Shown: positions 9,041 to 17,047 of the stretch, piece after piece
How positions within the stretch are numbered: the first letter of the stretch is position 1
How the letters are laid out: each line of letters starts with the position of its first letter
Assembly (NCBI RefSeq): GCF_027497235.1
Contig: NZ_CP114902.1
Location: 930,001-994,000 of the forward strand
DNA length: 64,000 bases
From: Micromonospora sp. WMMD1128
GTDB lineage: Bacteria > Actinomycetota > Actinomycetes > Mycobacteriales > Micromonosporaceae
Reading direction: 5' to 3'
Notes under the pieces: generated by a model
The model's database searches: none
What the model saw: only the letters and a program-made list of their open reading frames with translations
Told to the model about the DNA's origin: nothing
Position numbers and translations under genes: made by a program

Positions 9041-10182
9041 TCCGGCCCGTTCTCCGGCTGCGGCCCCAACCAGTCCAGGCAGACCACCACCGCGTCGTCC
9101 ACCAGGTCACCGGCGACGAAGGCCCGCAGGTCGCCGATCAGCGACCGGACCGCGTCCAGCGGCTCCAGCGGGCCGGTGTGGCGCAGGAACCGGTCCAGGG
9201 CCGACTCGCCGTAACGGATCCGGCCGGCGGCGGCGTCGACCACCCCGTCGCTCACCACGAAGAGCCGGTCCCCGCGCGCCAACTGGAACCGCTGCTCCCG
9301 GTAGTCGGTGCCCTCGAACATGCCGAGCGGGAACTGCTTGTCCAGCACCTGCTGGGTCACCGCACCGGCGCGCAGCCGGATCAGGTGGGGCGAGCCGGCG
9401 TCGACCGCGGTGAGCGCCCCGGTGGCCAGGTCCACCTCCATCAGCAGCACGGCCAGGTGCTGCCGGCCCCGGTGCTGCGCATAGATCGCCTGGTCGGCCA
9501 GGGCGGCCTGGTCGGCCAGGGACAGCCCGGCCCGGCGCGCGTTGCGCAGTGCGAAGGTGGCAAGTGAGGTGAGCAGCGCCGCCGCCACCCCCTCGCCGAA
9601 GCCGTTGAGCACCGCGAGCCAGAGCCGGTGGCCGTCGTCGGACCAGTCGAAGCTGTCCCCGCGCACCGCGTACGCCGGCTCCAACTGCCCGGCCAGGGCG
9701 AACGACGGACGGATCCGGCTGCGCCCGGGCAGCAGCTCCCACTGCATCTCGGCGGCCAGGGTGAGGCGCCGACTGCGCCGGGCCGTCAGGTAGACATCGG
9801 TGGTCGAGGTCACGGCGGCCAACTCGTGCCCGAGCACGGCGGCGATGGTGGCCAGTTCCGCGCGGGCGGCCGGATCGGCCGGGGCCGGCGAGACCCGGAG
9901 CACCCCACGCCGTTCGCCGCGCATCCCCACCGGGAACCAGCCGGTGCCGTCGGCGACCATCGGCTCCTGGTGGTCGAAGGCGTACCAGGCCGGGTGGCCG
10001 GGGCCGGTGACGGACTCGCCGCCGCCCAGCGGCAGCAGTTCGGCGAGCCGGTAGTCGACCTGGAAGAGTTCGGTACGGGTGATCCCGTACGTCCGCAGCA
10101 GCTCGGCGGCGAGCCGGTCCACGATGAGATCCGTCGGCGCATCCGTCACGATCCGGCGGGCGCGTGCCTCGGCATCGCTCAT
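9034..10182 (-). CDS. PP2C/SpoIIE-type protein phosphatase
   Basis: A 382-residue cytoplasmic protein with an N-terminal sensor-like region (residues about 1-150) and a C-terminal SpoIIE/RsbU PP2C domain, beginning near LTLAAEMQWELLPGRS and containing LWLAVLNGFGEGVAAALLT, LAVLLMEVDL and RLFVVSDGVVDA. Such enzymes dephosphorylate anti-sigma antagonists in partner-switching pathways. The usual metal-binding DxxGHG is changed to LNGFGEG, so the first acidic ligand is replaced and activity may be reduced. The ATG follows AAAGGAG by 6 bases. Divergent from the MarR gene, which shares its 57-base intergenic region. Confidence 0.85.
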   Translation of the reverse strand: MSDAEARARRIVTDAPTDLIVDRLAAELLRTYGITRTELFQVDYRLAELLPLGGGESVTGPGHPAWYAFDHQEPMVADGTGWFPVGMRGERRGVLRVSPAPADPAARAELATIAAVLGHELAAVTSTTDVYLTARRSRRLTLAAEMQWELLPGRSRIRPSFALAGQLEPAYAVRGDSFDWSDDGHRLWLAVLNGFGEGVAAALLTSLATFALRNARRAGLSLADQAALADQAIYAQHRGRQHLAVLLMEVDLATGALTAVDAGSPHLIRLRAGAVTQQVLDKQFPLGMFEGTDYREQRFQLARGDRLFVVSDGVVDAAAGRIRYGESALDRFLRHTGPLEPLDAVRSLIGDLRAFVAGDLVDDAVVVCLDWLGPQPENGPDQ

Positions 10183-10239
10183 CCTTTGCTCCTTTGCACA
10201 GGTCGTCGGCCTGGCCCGGGGGGTAGTGTCGGGCCCACC

Positions 10240-10857
10240 ATGACCGATCAGCCCGGTCCCATGGGACCTGACGTGAGTATCTCCGCCGCCCTGGACGAGG
10301 CGGCGGGCACCCTGCTGGCCGTCTGGGAGGCGGCCCGGGAACGCGCCACCAGCCGGCTCTCCGAAGCCCAGTTACGTGCCGTCATGGTCGTCGAACAACA
10401 CGACGGGATCAACCTTCGCCGGCTCGCCTCGCTCACCGACATGCTGCTCTCCTCCGCCAGCCGGCTCTGTGACCGGCTGGTGGCCGCCGGCATGCTGGAG
10501 CGGGAGCCGGGCCGTCACGACCGCCGGGAGATCTCGCTGCACCTCACCCCGGCGGCCACTCAACTCCTCGCCGAGCTGCGGGCCGACCGGCGGCGGCGGC
10601 TGGAGCGCATCCTGACCGGGATGAGCCCGGCAGGCCAGGCGGCGTTGCTGCGCGGGATGCGCGAGTTCGACGAGGTCGGCCGCCGTGGGGCGGCACCCGT
10701 GGCCGAGGGCTGGCCGGTGTTGCAACCCTCCGGGGAGCGGGTCGGCGACCCGCTGGCCGAGCTGGACGCACCCACCCGACCCGCCCGGGTGGCCCCGCAG
10801 CGCCCGGTCGGCGAGCCGGTCCCGCCTGACGAACCCCCCGTGATCCGCACCGCCTGA
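10240..10857 (+). CDS. MarR family transcriptional regulator
   Basis: A 205-residue DNA-binding regulator. The winged-helix core spans residues about 35-125, with recognition-helix region LASLTDMLLSSASRLCDRLV and wing REPGRHDRREISLHLTPAA. A proline-rich tail of about 50 residues extends beyond the normal MarR length. Its gene is divergent from the PP2C phosphatase at 9034 and only 57 bases away, so the phosphatase gene is a likely target. Start chosen at the ATG after CCACC; an in-frame ATG lies 7 codons later. The ligand is unknown. Confidence 0.88.
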   Translation: MTDQPGPMGPDVSISAALDEAAGTLLAVWEAARERATSRLSEAQLRAVMVVEQHDGINLRRLASLTDMLLSSASRLCDRLVAAGMLEREPGRHDRREISLHLTPAATQLLAELRADRRRRLERILTGMSPAGQAALLRGMREFDEVGRRGAAPVAEGWPVLQPSGERVGDPLAELDAPTRPARVAPQRPVGEPVPPDEPPVIRTA

Positions 10858-10870
10858 CCTCGCGCCGATC

Positions 10871-10998
10871 TCCGCCGGCGGATCCACCGGGCCCAGCCCC
10901 GACCGGACCTGCTCCCGCCGGCGGATCCACCGCGCCCGGCCTCCACCGGACCTGCTCCCGCCGGCGGATCCACCGCGCCCGGCGCTGATTGGACCAGC
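10871..10998. repeat. Three tandem copies of a 42-43-bp unit
   Basis: Copies start at 10871, 10913 and 10956. Each contains CCGCCGGCGGATCCACCG and ends with (T/C)GGACC(T/A)GC-like sequence; the third copy has drifted at its end. The array fills the gap between the convergent MarR and PAS/GAF/SpoIIE genes and codes for nothing evident. Confidence 0.9.
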
Positions 10999-11036
10999 TT
11001 CGCCGTCGGGTGCGGCGTCGCCGGCCCGATTCGGGC

Positions 11037-12623
11037 TCACGCGGCGGCCACGGCCAGCATGGCGATGTCGTCGTGTGGGTGCCCGCCGAGCCACTCGTCG
11101 ACGAGTTGGAGCACCCGGTCGACGAGCGCGGCCGGTGGCAGCCCGGCAGCCGCGGCGAGCGCCTGCCGCAGCCGGTCGTCGCCGAACATGGCCGGCTCGG
11201 CGGGGCCGCCCCGAGCCTCGGTCACCCCGTCGGTGTAGGCCAGTAGCAGGTCGCCCGGGGCCAGCCGTACCTCCGCCTCGGCGAACCTCGCCGCGGTAAG
11301 CGCGCCCACCGGCATGCCGCCCACCCGGACCGTGTCGATCCCGCCGCCGGCGCGGACGACAAGCGGCGCGGGATGCCCGCCGCCGGCCACCCGGACCAGC
11401 AGCCCGCCGTCGGGTTCCCGGCTCAGGGTGCCGAGCAGGATCGTGGTGAACTGGGCCCGCTCGGCCGCGCCCGGCGCGTCCAGCAGCGCCCGGTTGAGCA
11501 GTTCCATCAGCTCCCGGGGGCGCTGCTCGACCAGGCGCAGGGTCTGCAACGACTGGCGTACCCGTCCGGTCAGTACGGCCGCACCGACACCCTTGCCGCA
11601 GACGTCGCCGAGCGCGAACAGGCCGCCGCCGGGGGTGGGGAACAGGTCGTAGAAGTCCCCGCCGATGCGCAGGCTGTCCCCGGCGGCGCGGTAACCGCCG
11701 GCCAGGGTCACGCCGGGCAGGCGCGGTAGTCGCGGCGGAAGCAGGCTGTTCTGGAGCACCCGGGCCAGGTGGGTCTGCTCGCCGTACAGCTCGGCGGCGG
11801 CAAGCGCGGCGCCGGCCCGCCCGGCGAACTCCCGGGCCAGTGCGATCTCCCGCTTGTCGAAACCAGTCCGGCCGGGACGGCGGGCCAGGATCAGCGCACC
11901 GGCCGGACCGCCGGCGCCGGGCATCGGGCTGATCAGCACGGCGCCCGACCGGCCGAAACCGGCCGGTAGCAGCTCGGCCAGGTCGGCCGGCTCGGCGTCG
12001 GGCCACGGGCTGGGCTCGGTGAGATCACCGTCCAGCGCCTCGACCAGAGCGGGGACGGACTTCACGGTCGGCCATCCGGCCACACCGGTGGCCGGTTCGG
12101 AGTCTCCGGCGGCGTACCGGACCCAGTGCGGCTCGTCCTCGGCCGGCGGCGGTGGTAGGTGCACCACCACGGCGGCGTCGGCCAGGTAGGGCACCGGCAG
12201 GGTGACGGCGGCGCGCAGCGTCTGCTCCCGGTGCAGGGAGAGCCCGAGCCGGCTGCCGGCCTGGGCGAGGAAGGCGGTGCGGGATCGTTCGGCGAGCAGC
12301 GCGTCGGTGCGTGCGCGCTCCTCGGTGACGTCCCGCACGTACCAGACGCGGCGCTCGCCGGCCAGCCCGCGCCGCAGGCCGTGCAGCCGCCGGCCGTGGT
12401 GCTCGGTCTCGAACGTGTCGGCGTCGTCGCGCGCCGCCTGCGCCAGCGCCGGCACCGCACAGGCGGCCAGGCCGACGCCGGGCACCAGTTCGGGCAGGAG
12501 CTCCGCCGCCGTGGCGTTGACGAGCGTCACCACGCCGGCCGGGTCGATCGCCACGACGGCCTCGGCCAGCCCGTCCAGCAGCTCGCGGGTGAGCCGCCCG
12601 TCGGCCGGTCGACCCGTATGCAT
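11037..12623 (-). CDS. PAS/GAF/SpoIIE protein phosphatase
   Basis: A 528-residue regulator with a PAS domain (residues about 10-110, LAEAVVAIDPAGVVTLVNATAA), a GAF domain (about 130-290) and a C-terminal PP2C SpoIIE domain. The phosphatase metal motifs GGDFYDLF, GDVCGKGVGAA and LLAYTDGVTEARG are all intact, unlike the neighbour at 9034. It probably dephosphorylates an anti-sigma factor antagonist in response to a small-molecule or redox cue. The ATG at 12623 is preceded by GAGGAG; the open frame extends 25 codons further upstream but begins in less conserved sequence. No anti-sigma factor or antagonist gene is adjacent. Confidence 0.88.
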   Translation of the reverse strand: MHTGRPADGRLTRELLDGLAEAVVAIDPAGVVTLVNATAAELLPELVPGVGLAACAVPALAQAARDDADTFETEHHGRRLHGLRRGLAGERRVWYVRDVTEERARTDALLAERSRTAFLAQAGSRLGLSLHREQTLRAAVTLPVPYLADAAVVVHLPPPPAEDEPHWVRYAAGDSEPATGVAGWPTVKSVPALVEALDGDLTEPSPWPDAEPADLAELLPAGFGRSGAVLISPMPGAGGPAGALILARRPGRTGFDKREIALAREFAGRAGAALAAAELYGEQTHLARVLQNSLLPPRLPRLPGVTLAGGYRAAGDSLRIGGDFYDLFPTPGGGLFALGDVCGKGVGAAVLTGRVRQSLQTLRLVEQRPRELMELLNRALLDAPGAAERAQFTTILLGTLSREPDGGLLVRVAGGGHPAPLVVRAGGGIDTVRVGGMPVGALTAARFAEAEVRLAPGDLLLAYTDGVTEARGGPAEPAMFGDDRLRQALAAAAGLPPAALVDRVLQLVDEWLGGHPHDDIAMLAVAAA

Positions 12624-12707
12624 GCTTTCGGTGCGCTCCTCGCTCGCGGACAGGTTGCCTGACTGCAAGCGTACCGAGCAGGTGCGACGCCACCCCACGC
12701 CCGGGGG

Positions 12708-12763
12708 AAAGGAGGGGGCCCCGCTTAACGCCTCCGGTATAGGAGGGGACCCCGCTTAACACC
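12708..12763 (+). repeat. Intergenic palindromic repeat, copy A
   Basis: About 56 bases with two direct half-units, AGGAGGGGGCCCCGCTTAAC and AGGAGGGGACCCCGCTTAAC, separated by GCCTCCGGTAT. The same architecture recurs at 15313, 58707 and 59965. It sits between divergent genes and no promoter is evident in it. Confidence 0.9.
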
Positions 12764-12823
12764 GGGCACGGCGCGCCGGGGGGTCGTGGTGCGCGCCGGG
12801 CACAAGCCTGGTTGGCTGCCGGC

Positions 12824-14260
12824 ATGAGCAGCACCATGGTCTTCCGGCGCGGCAACGCGGCCCACCGGTTCTACAGCGTCGTGGTCTTCGTGGTGCTCGC
12901 CTCGCTCGACAACGTGGCGATCGGCCTGGTGCCGCCGCTCTACGGGCCGATCTCCGGCGCGCTCGGCGTACCCCAGCGGTTGCTCGGCCTGGTCACGGCC
13001 GTGAGCTTCCTGGTCAGCGCGGTGGCCGCGGTGGGCTGGGCGTACGTCGGCGACCGCACCAACCGCAAGCCGCTGCTCATGGTCGGCACGCTGATCTGGG
13101 CGGCCGGCACCGGCGGTAGCGCGCTGGCCGAGCGGTACCCGACGTTCCTGGTCGCCCAGCTCGTCGCCGCGATCGGGCTGGGGGCGGTCGGCTCGGTCGG
13201 GTTCTCCGTGGTCACCGACCTGATCTCGCCGCGCCGCCGCGGCCTGGTGATGAGCTTCTGGGGGCTGTCCCAGGGCGTCGGCACACTTGCCGGCACGCTG
13301 GCCGGCGGCCTGCTCGGCGCGACCGACTGGCGGCGGCCGTTCCTGCTGCTGACCGGCGTGGGCCTGGCCGCGACGGCGGCGTACCTGTTCACCTACGACA
13401 TCGCGCGCGGGCAGAGCGAGCCCGAGCTGGCCGAGGCGCTGGACGCCGGCGGCGAGTACGACTACCGGATCAGTCGCGCCGACCTGCCCCGGATCCTGGC
13501 CCGGCGGACCAACCGCTGGCTGATCCTCCAGGGGCTCACCGCCCAGGCGGCCTTCGGCTCGCTGGTCTGGCTGCCGGTGCTGTTCAGCCAGCGGGCCGAG
13601 GCGCAGGGCTACTCGGCGGCCACCGCCGTCGTGGTGGGCAGCGTCTTCGCCACCCTGTTCCAGCTCGGTGGCGTGCTCTCCATCGTGGGCGGCCTGGTCG
13701 GCGACGCGCTGCAACGGCGTACGCCGAGCGGCCGGGCGCTTGTCGCGGCCGTGGGGATTCTCGCGGCCGTGCCGTTCTACCTGGTCCTGTTCTTCGTGCC
13801 GATCCGGATCGACGTGCCCGACGGCGGCGGTTCCGGCGCGGTGGTGGCGGCGGTGCTGTCAAGCGTCCTCACCGAGCCGACGATCGGGTTGAGCCTGCTC
13901 ACCGCCGTGGTCGCGCTGGCGCTCACGTCGGCCAACTCACCGAACTGGTTCGCGCTGATCGCCGACGTCAACCCGCCCGAGCACCGGGGCACGGTCTACA
14001 GCCTGGGCAACCTGGTCAACGGCGTCGGTCGGGCGGCCGGCAACGGGCTGGTCGGGGTCGCGTTCGCCGCGCTGCGGGTGGCGTTCCCGCCGCCGCTGAA
14101 CTACGCGGTCGGGCTGGCCGCGTTCCAGTTGTTCTTCGTGCCGACGGGGGTCATGTACTGGCTGGCGGCCCGTACGTCACCCCGGGACATCGCGCAGGTG
14201 CACGCGCTCCTGCACACCCGTGCCGACCGCCTGGAAGCCGAAGGCGGGGGCCCCGCTTAG
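12824..14260 (+). CDS. MFS transporter
   Basis: A 478-residue major facilitator with about 12 hydrophobic helices and the loop 2-3 motif GWAYVGDRTNRKPLL. Loops show the central cytoplasmic segment near residue 200-230. The ATG at 12824 starts the conserved N-terminus. The substrate is not predictable; the sequence resembles uncharacterised spinster-like actinobacterial members. The 3' end is unusual: the codons for the last residues (EGGGPA) lie in a palindromic repeat and the TAG stop takes its G from the first base of the inserted IS; without the insertion the stop would be TAA at the same place. Confidence 0.9.
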   Translation: MSSTMVFRRGNAAHRFYSVVVFVVLASLDNVAIGLVPPLYGPISGALGVPQRLLGLVTAVSFLVSAVAAVGWAYVGDRTNRKPLLMVGTLIWAAGTGGSALAERYPTFLVAQLVAAIGLGAVGSVGFSVVTDLISPRRRGLVMSFWGLSQGVGTLAGTLAGGLLGATDWRRPFLLLTGVGLAATAAYLFTYDIARGQSEPELAEALDAGGEYDYRISRADLPRILARRTNRWLILQGLTAQAAFGSLVWLPVLFSQRAEAQGYSAATAVVVGSVFATLFQLGGVLSIVGGLVGDALQRRTPSGRALVAAVGILAAVPFYLVLFFVPIRIDVPDGGGSGAVVAAVLSSVLTEPTIGLSLLTAVVALALTSANSPNWFALIADVNPPEHRGTVYSLGNLVNGVGRAAGNGLVGVAFAALRVAFPPPLNYAVGLAAFQLFFVPTGVMYWLAARTSPRDIAQVHALLHTRADRLEAEGGGPA

Positions 14261-15303
14261 GGACTGTGTCGAAGTCGGTCACAGCCACTCGTTGATCGCG
14301 GCGATGTGCACGGTGGCCTCGTAGCGGACGGCGAGTTTGTCGAAGCGGGTGGCCACGGCACGGTGGCGTTTGAGGCGGTTGATGCCGCACTCCACGGCGT
14401 GACGCTGCCGGTACCGCTGGGGGTCGAAGGCCGGTGGCCGGCCGCCCTTGGACCCCTTCTTACGCCGGTTCGCGTCCTGGTCGGCCTTCGACGGGATCGT
14501 CGCGGCGATCCCACGTCGACGCAGGTAGCGGCGGTTGGCCTTCGACGTGTACGCCTTGTCGGCCAGGACCCGGTCCGGGCGGGTCCGGGGCCGGCCACCG
14601 CCGAGGCGGGGCACCCGGATCCCGTCGAGCACCGGGATGAACTGCGGGCTGTCCCCGCGCTGCCCGGCGGTCAACACGATCGACAGCGGCTTCTGCCCCT
14701 GCTCACATGCCAGGTGCACCTTCGTGGTCAGCCCACCGCGCGAGCGACCGAGCGCGTGGTCGTCCGGTTCGACCGTGACCCCGCCCGGCGGCTCGACCTG
14801 CAGATCCCCCTTTTACGCGCCCCCGCAGCGTGCTGATGCGCCCGAGCGACCGTCGAGTCCACCGACACGTCCCACACGACGCGTCCACCCCCGTCAGCCA
14901 GGGCCTGCAACACGGTCAGGATCTTCGCCCAGGTCCCATCGCGCTGCCAACGCCGGAACAGCGCGTACACCGCCGCCCAGGACCCGTAACACTGCGGGAC
15001 GTCCCGCCACGGGGCGCCAACCCGTACCCGCCACCGAATCCCATCAATGAGCTGCCGTTTCGTCCATGTCGACGGCCGACCTGGCCGACGCCCCGCAGGC
15101 AGCAACGGCTCCAGCGCCGCCCACTGTGCGTCGGTCAGGTCATGCCGCCTCGTCACCGCTAGGCTGTCCACGAGGTCTCCGGTGTTCGGGTTCTGCTTGG
15201 TCGCTGAACCAGATACCGGAGACCTCGCTACATCTCGAACACCGACACGCCAAGACCCTCACCCAACAACTCAAGCCCCGGGCACCGACTTCGACACAGG
15301 CCC
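14260..15303 (-). mobile_element. IS5-family insertion sequence, apparently complete
   Basis: The 1044-bp element has terminal inverted repeats of about 20 bases (left GGGACTGTGTCGAAGTCGGT, right GGGCCTGTGTCGAAGTCGGT, one mismatch) and encodes one transposase on the minus strand in two frames. It is flanked by TA on each side (14258-14259 and 15304-15305), consistent with the short target duplications of IS5 relatives. Both ends and both reading frames are intact, so it may be active and recently acquired. Confidence 0.93.
14279..15171 (-). CDS. IS5-family transposase, two frames joined by -1 frameshift
   Basis: The first frame (15171 to 14728) carries the N-terminal [16 protein letters not shown] and the first catalytic Asp in [19 protein letters not shown]. 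The second (ending at 14279) carries [11 protein letters not shown], the second Asp in [13 protein letters not shown] and the Glu in [14 protein letters not shown]. The frames are joined by a -1 shift at an AAAAGGGGG run near 14806-14815: shifting there restores [13 protein letters not shown] and the conserved HALGRSRGG upstream of LACEQ. This agrees with programmed frameshifting in this group of IS elements rather than with decay. The second frame starts at 14719 only if read independently. Confidence 0.88.
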
Positions 15304-15312
15304 TAACCGGTG

Positions 15313-15367
15313 GGTGTTAAGCGGGGCCCCCGCCTATGCAGAAAGCGTTAAGCGGGGCCCCCGCCTT
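15313..15367 (-). repeat. Intergenic palindromic repeat, copy B
   Basis: On the minus strand it reads as two GGCGGGGGCCCCGCTTAAC half-units separated by GCTTTCTGCAT, matching copy A in arrangement. Its edge abuts the alpha-glucosidase stop codon and its other half-unit forms the right arm of the hairpin split by the IS. Confidence 0.88.
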
Positions 15368-17006
15368 ACACCCACCACACGGTGACGTCGGTGGGGACGG
15401 CGGAGCCGTCCAGGGGGGCGCTGGACACCAGCACCGTCGCGCCGGCGGGCAGCGGCACCGGCGTCGCGCCGAAGTTGGTCAGCACGGTCAGGTCGCCGTT
15501 GGTGAACGTGAGCACCTCGTCGCCGGAGGAGAGGAAGCGCATCGGGCCCCGGGCCAGCGCGTGCTCGCGGCGCAACCGCAGCGCGGTCCGGTACAGCTCG
15601 TACGTCGAGCCGGGCACCCCGCGCTGCCGGTCCAGCGCGTACTCCGCCCACACCGGCGGCTGCGGCAGCCAGCTCGCGTCGGTCGGCCCGAAGCCGTACG
15701 ACGGGGCGTCGGCCTCCCACGGGATCGGCACCCGGCAGCCGTCCCGGCCGCGCTGGGTGTGCCCGCTGCGCTCCCAGGTCGGGTCCTGCCGGGCCTCGTC
15801 GGGCAGCGTGGTGTGCTCCGGCAGCCCCAACTCCTCACCCTGGTAGAGGTAGGCGGAGCCGGGTAGCGCGAGCATCAGCAGGCTGGCCGCCCGCGCCCGG
15901 CGCAGGCCCAGCGCCACGTCCGGCTGCGGGTCGTCGACGCCGATGCCGTTCATCCGACCGCCGGCGGTGGTCAGCCCGAGGCGGGAGGCGTGCCGGACCA
16001 CGTCGTGGTTCGACAGCACCCAGGTGGTGGGCGCGCCGACCGCGTCGGTGGCCTCCAACGAGCGGGTGATCACCGCGTACTGGGCCGGGGCGGTCCAGGC
16101 GGCCATCAGGTATTCGAAGTTGAACGCCTGGTGCATCTCGTCCGGCCGGACGTAGCGGGCCAGCCGCTCGGCCGGCTCCACCCACGCCTCGGCCACCAGG
16201 ACCCGCTCCCCGGGGTACGAGTCGAGCAGCCGCCGCCACTCGCGGTAGACCTCGTGCACGCCGTCCTGGTCCCACATCGGCGGACGCGGCTTGTCCGCCT
16301 CCTGGCCGGAGAGAATCTCCTGCGGCTCCTGCCAGTCCGCCAGGTCGGCCTGCTTGATCAGGCCGTGCGCGACGTCCACCCGGAACCCGTCGACGCCCCG
16401 GTCCAGCCAGAAGCGCAGCACGTCGAGGAACTCCGCGCGCACCTCCGGGTTGTCCCAGTTGAGGTCCGGCTGGCCGGTGTCGAACAGGTGCAGGTACCAC
16501 TGCCCGTCCGGCAGCCGGGTCCAGGCCGGGCCGCCGAACACGCTCTCCCAGTCGTTCGGTGGCTCGGCGCCGGCCGGGCCCCTGCCGTCGCGGATGACGT
16601 AGCGCTGCCGCTCCGGGCTACCCGGCGCGGCGGCCACGGCGGCGGTGAACCAGCGGTGCGCGGACGAGGTGTGGTTGGGCACCAGGTCGACGATCACCCG
16701 CAGGCCGCGGGCCTTCGCCTCGCTGATCATCCGATCGGCGTCGGCGAGCGTCCCGAAGAGCGGGTCGACGTCCCGGTAGTCGGCCACGTCGTAGCCGGCG
16801 TCGGCCTGCGGCGACGGATAGAACGGGGACAGCCAGATCGCGTCGACCCCCAGCTCGGCAAGGTGGTCGAGGCGGGCCGTGATGCCCGGCAGGTCGCCGA
16901 TGCCGTCGCCGTTCGAGTCGGCGAACGAACGCGGGTAGACCTGGTAGATGACCGCCTCGGTCCACCAGCCGGTGGCCGGGGCCTGCTGCGTCGCGTCGGT
17001 GTTCAG
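15366..17006 (-). CDS. Alpha-glucosidase (GH13)
   Basis: A 546-residue cytoplasmic GH13 enzyme that hydrolyses imported alpha-glucosides. N-terminal WWTEAVIYQVYPRSFADSNG, region I DLVPNHTS, region II GFRVDVAHG (nucleophile Asp), general acid Glu in VLVAEAW and region IV VLSNHDVVRH are present. It is the last gene of the uptake operon, 41 bases after lacI. No ATG, GTG or TTG exists in frame between the upstream gene and the conserved N-terminus; the best start is a CTG at 17006 with GGGAG 6 bases before it. The stop lies against a palindromic repeat. Confidence 0.92.
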   Translation of the reverse strand: MNTDATQQAPATGWWTEAVIYQVYPRSFADSNGDGIGDLPGITARLDHLAELGVDAIWLSPFYPSPQADAGYDVADYRDVDPLFGTLADADRMISEAKARGLRVIVDLVPNHTSSAHRWFTAAVAAAPGSPERQRYVIRDGRGPAGAEPPNDWESVFGGPAWTRLPDGQWYLHLFDTGQPDLNWDNPEVRAEFLDVLRFWLDRGVDGFRVDVAHGLIKQADLADWQEPQEILSGQEADKPRPPMWDQDGVHEVYREWRRLLDSYPGERVLVAEAWVEPAERLARYVRPDEMHQAFNFEYLMAAWTAPAQYAVITRSLEATDAVGAPTTWVLSNHDVVRHASRLGLTTAGGRMNGIGVDDPQPDVALGLRRARAASLLMLALPGSAYLYQGEELGLPEHTTLPDEARQDPTWERSGHTQRGRDGCRVPIPWEADAPSYGFGPTDASWLPQPPVWAEYALDRQRGVPGSTYELYRTALRLRREHALARGPMRFLSSGDEVLTFTNGDLTVLTNFGATPVPLPAGATVLVSSAPLDGSAVPTDVTVWWV

Positions 17007-17047
17007 CGCCTTCTCCCTCAGGTGGTGGTGCGGACGAACGGGTCCGT

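Larger units (their letters stand above)
14243..15334. repeat. Palindromic repeat split by an insertion sequence
   Basis: The left arm GGCGGGGGCCCCGCTTA (14243-14259) and right arm TTAAGCGGGGCCCCCGCC (15317-15334) are exact reverse complements. Removing the 1044-bp IS and one TA restores an 18-bp stem with a 10-base loop, the same stem as the intact hairpin at 59999-60043. It would serve as a bidirectional terminator between the MFS and alpha-glucosidase genes. Confidence 0.88.

Noticed and set aside
10871..10998. CRISPR array
   Set aside because: Units are tandem without spacers and only three copies, and no cas genes are nearby.
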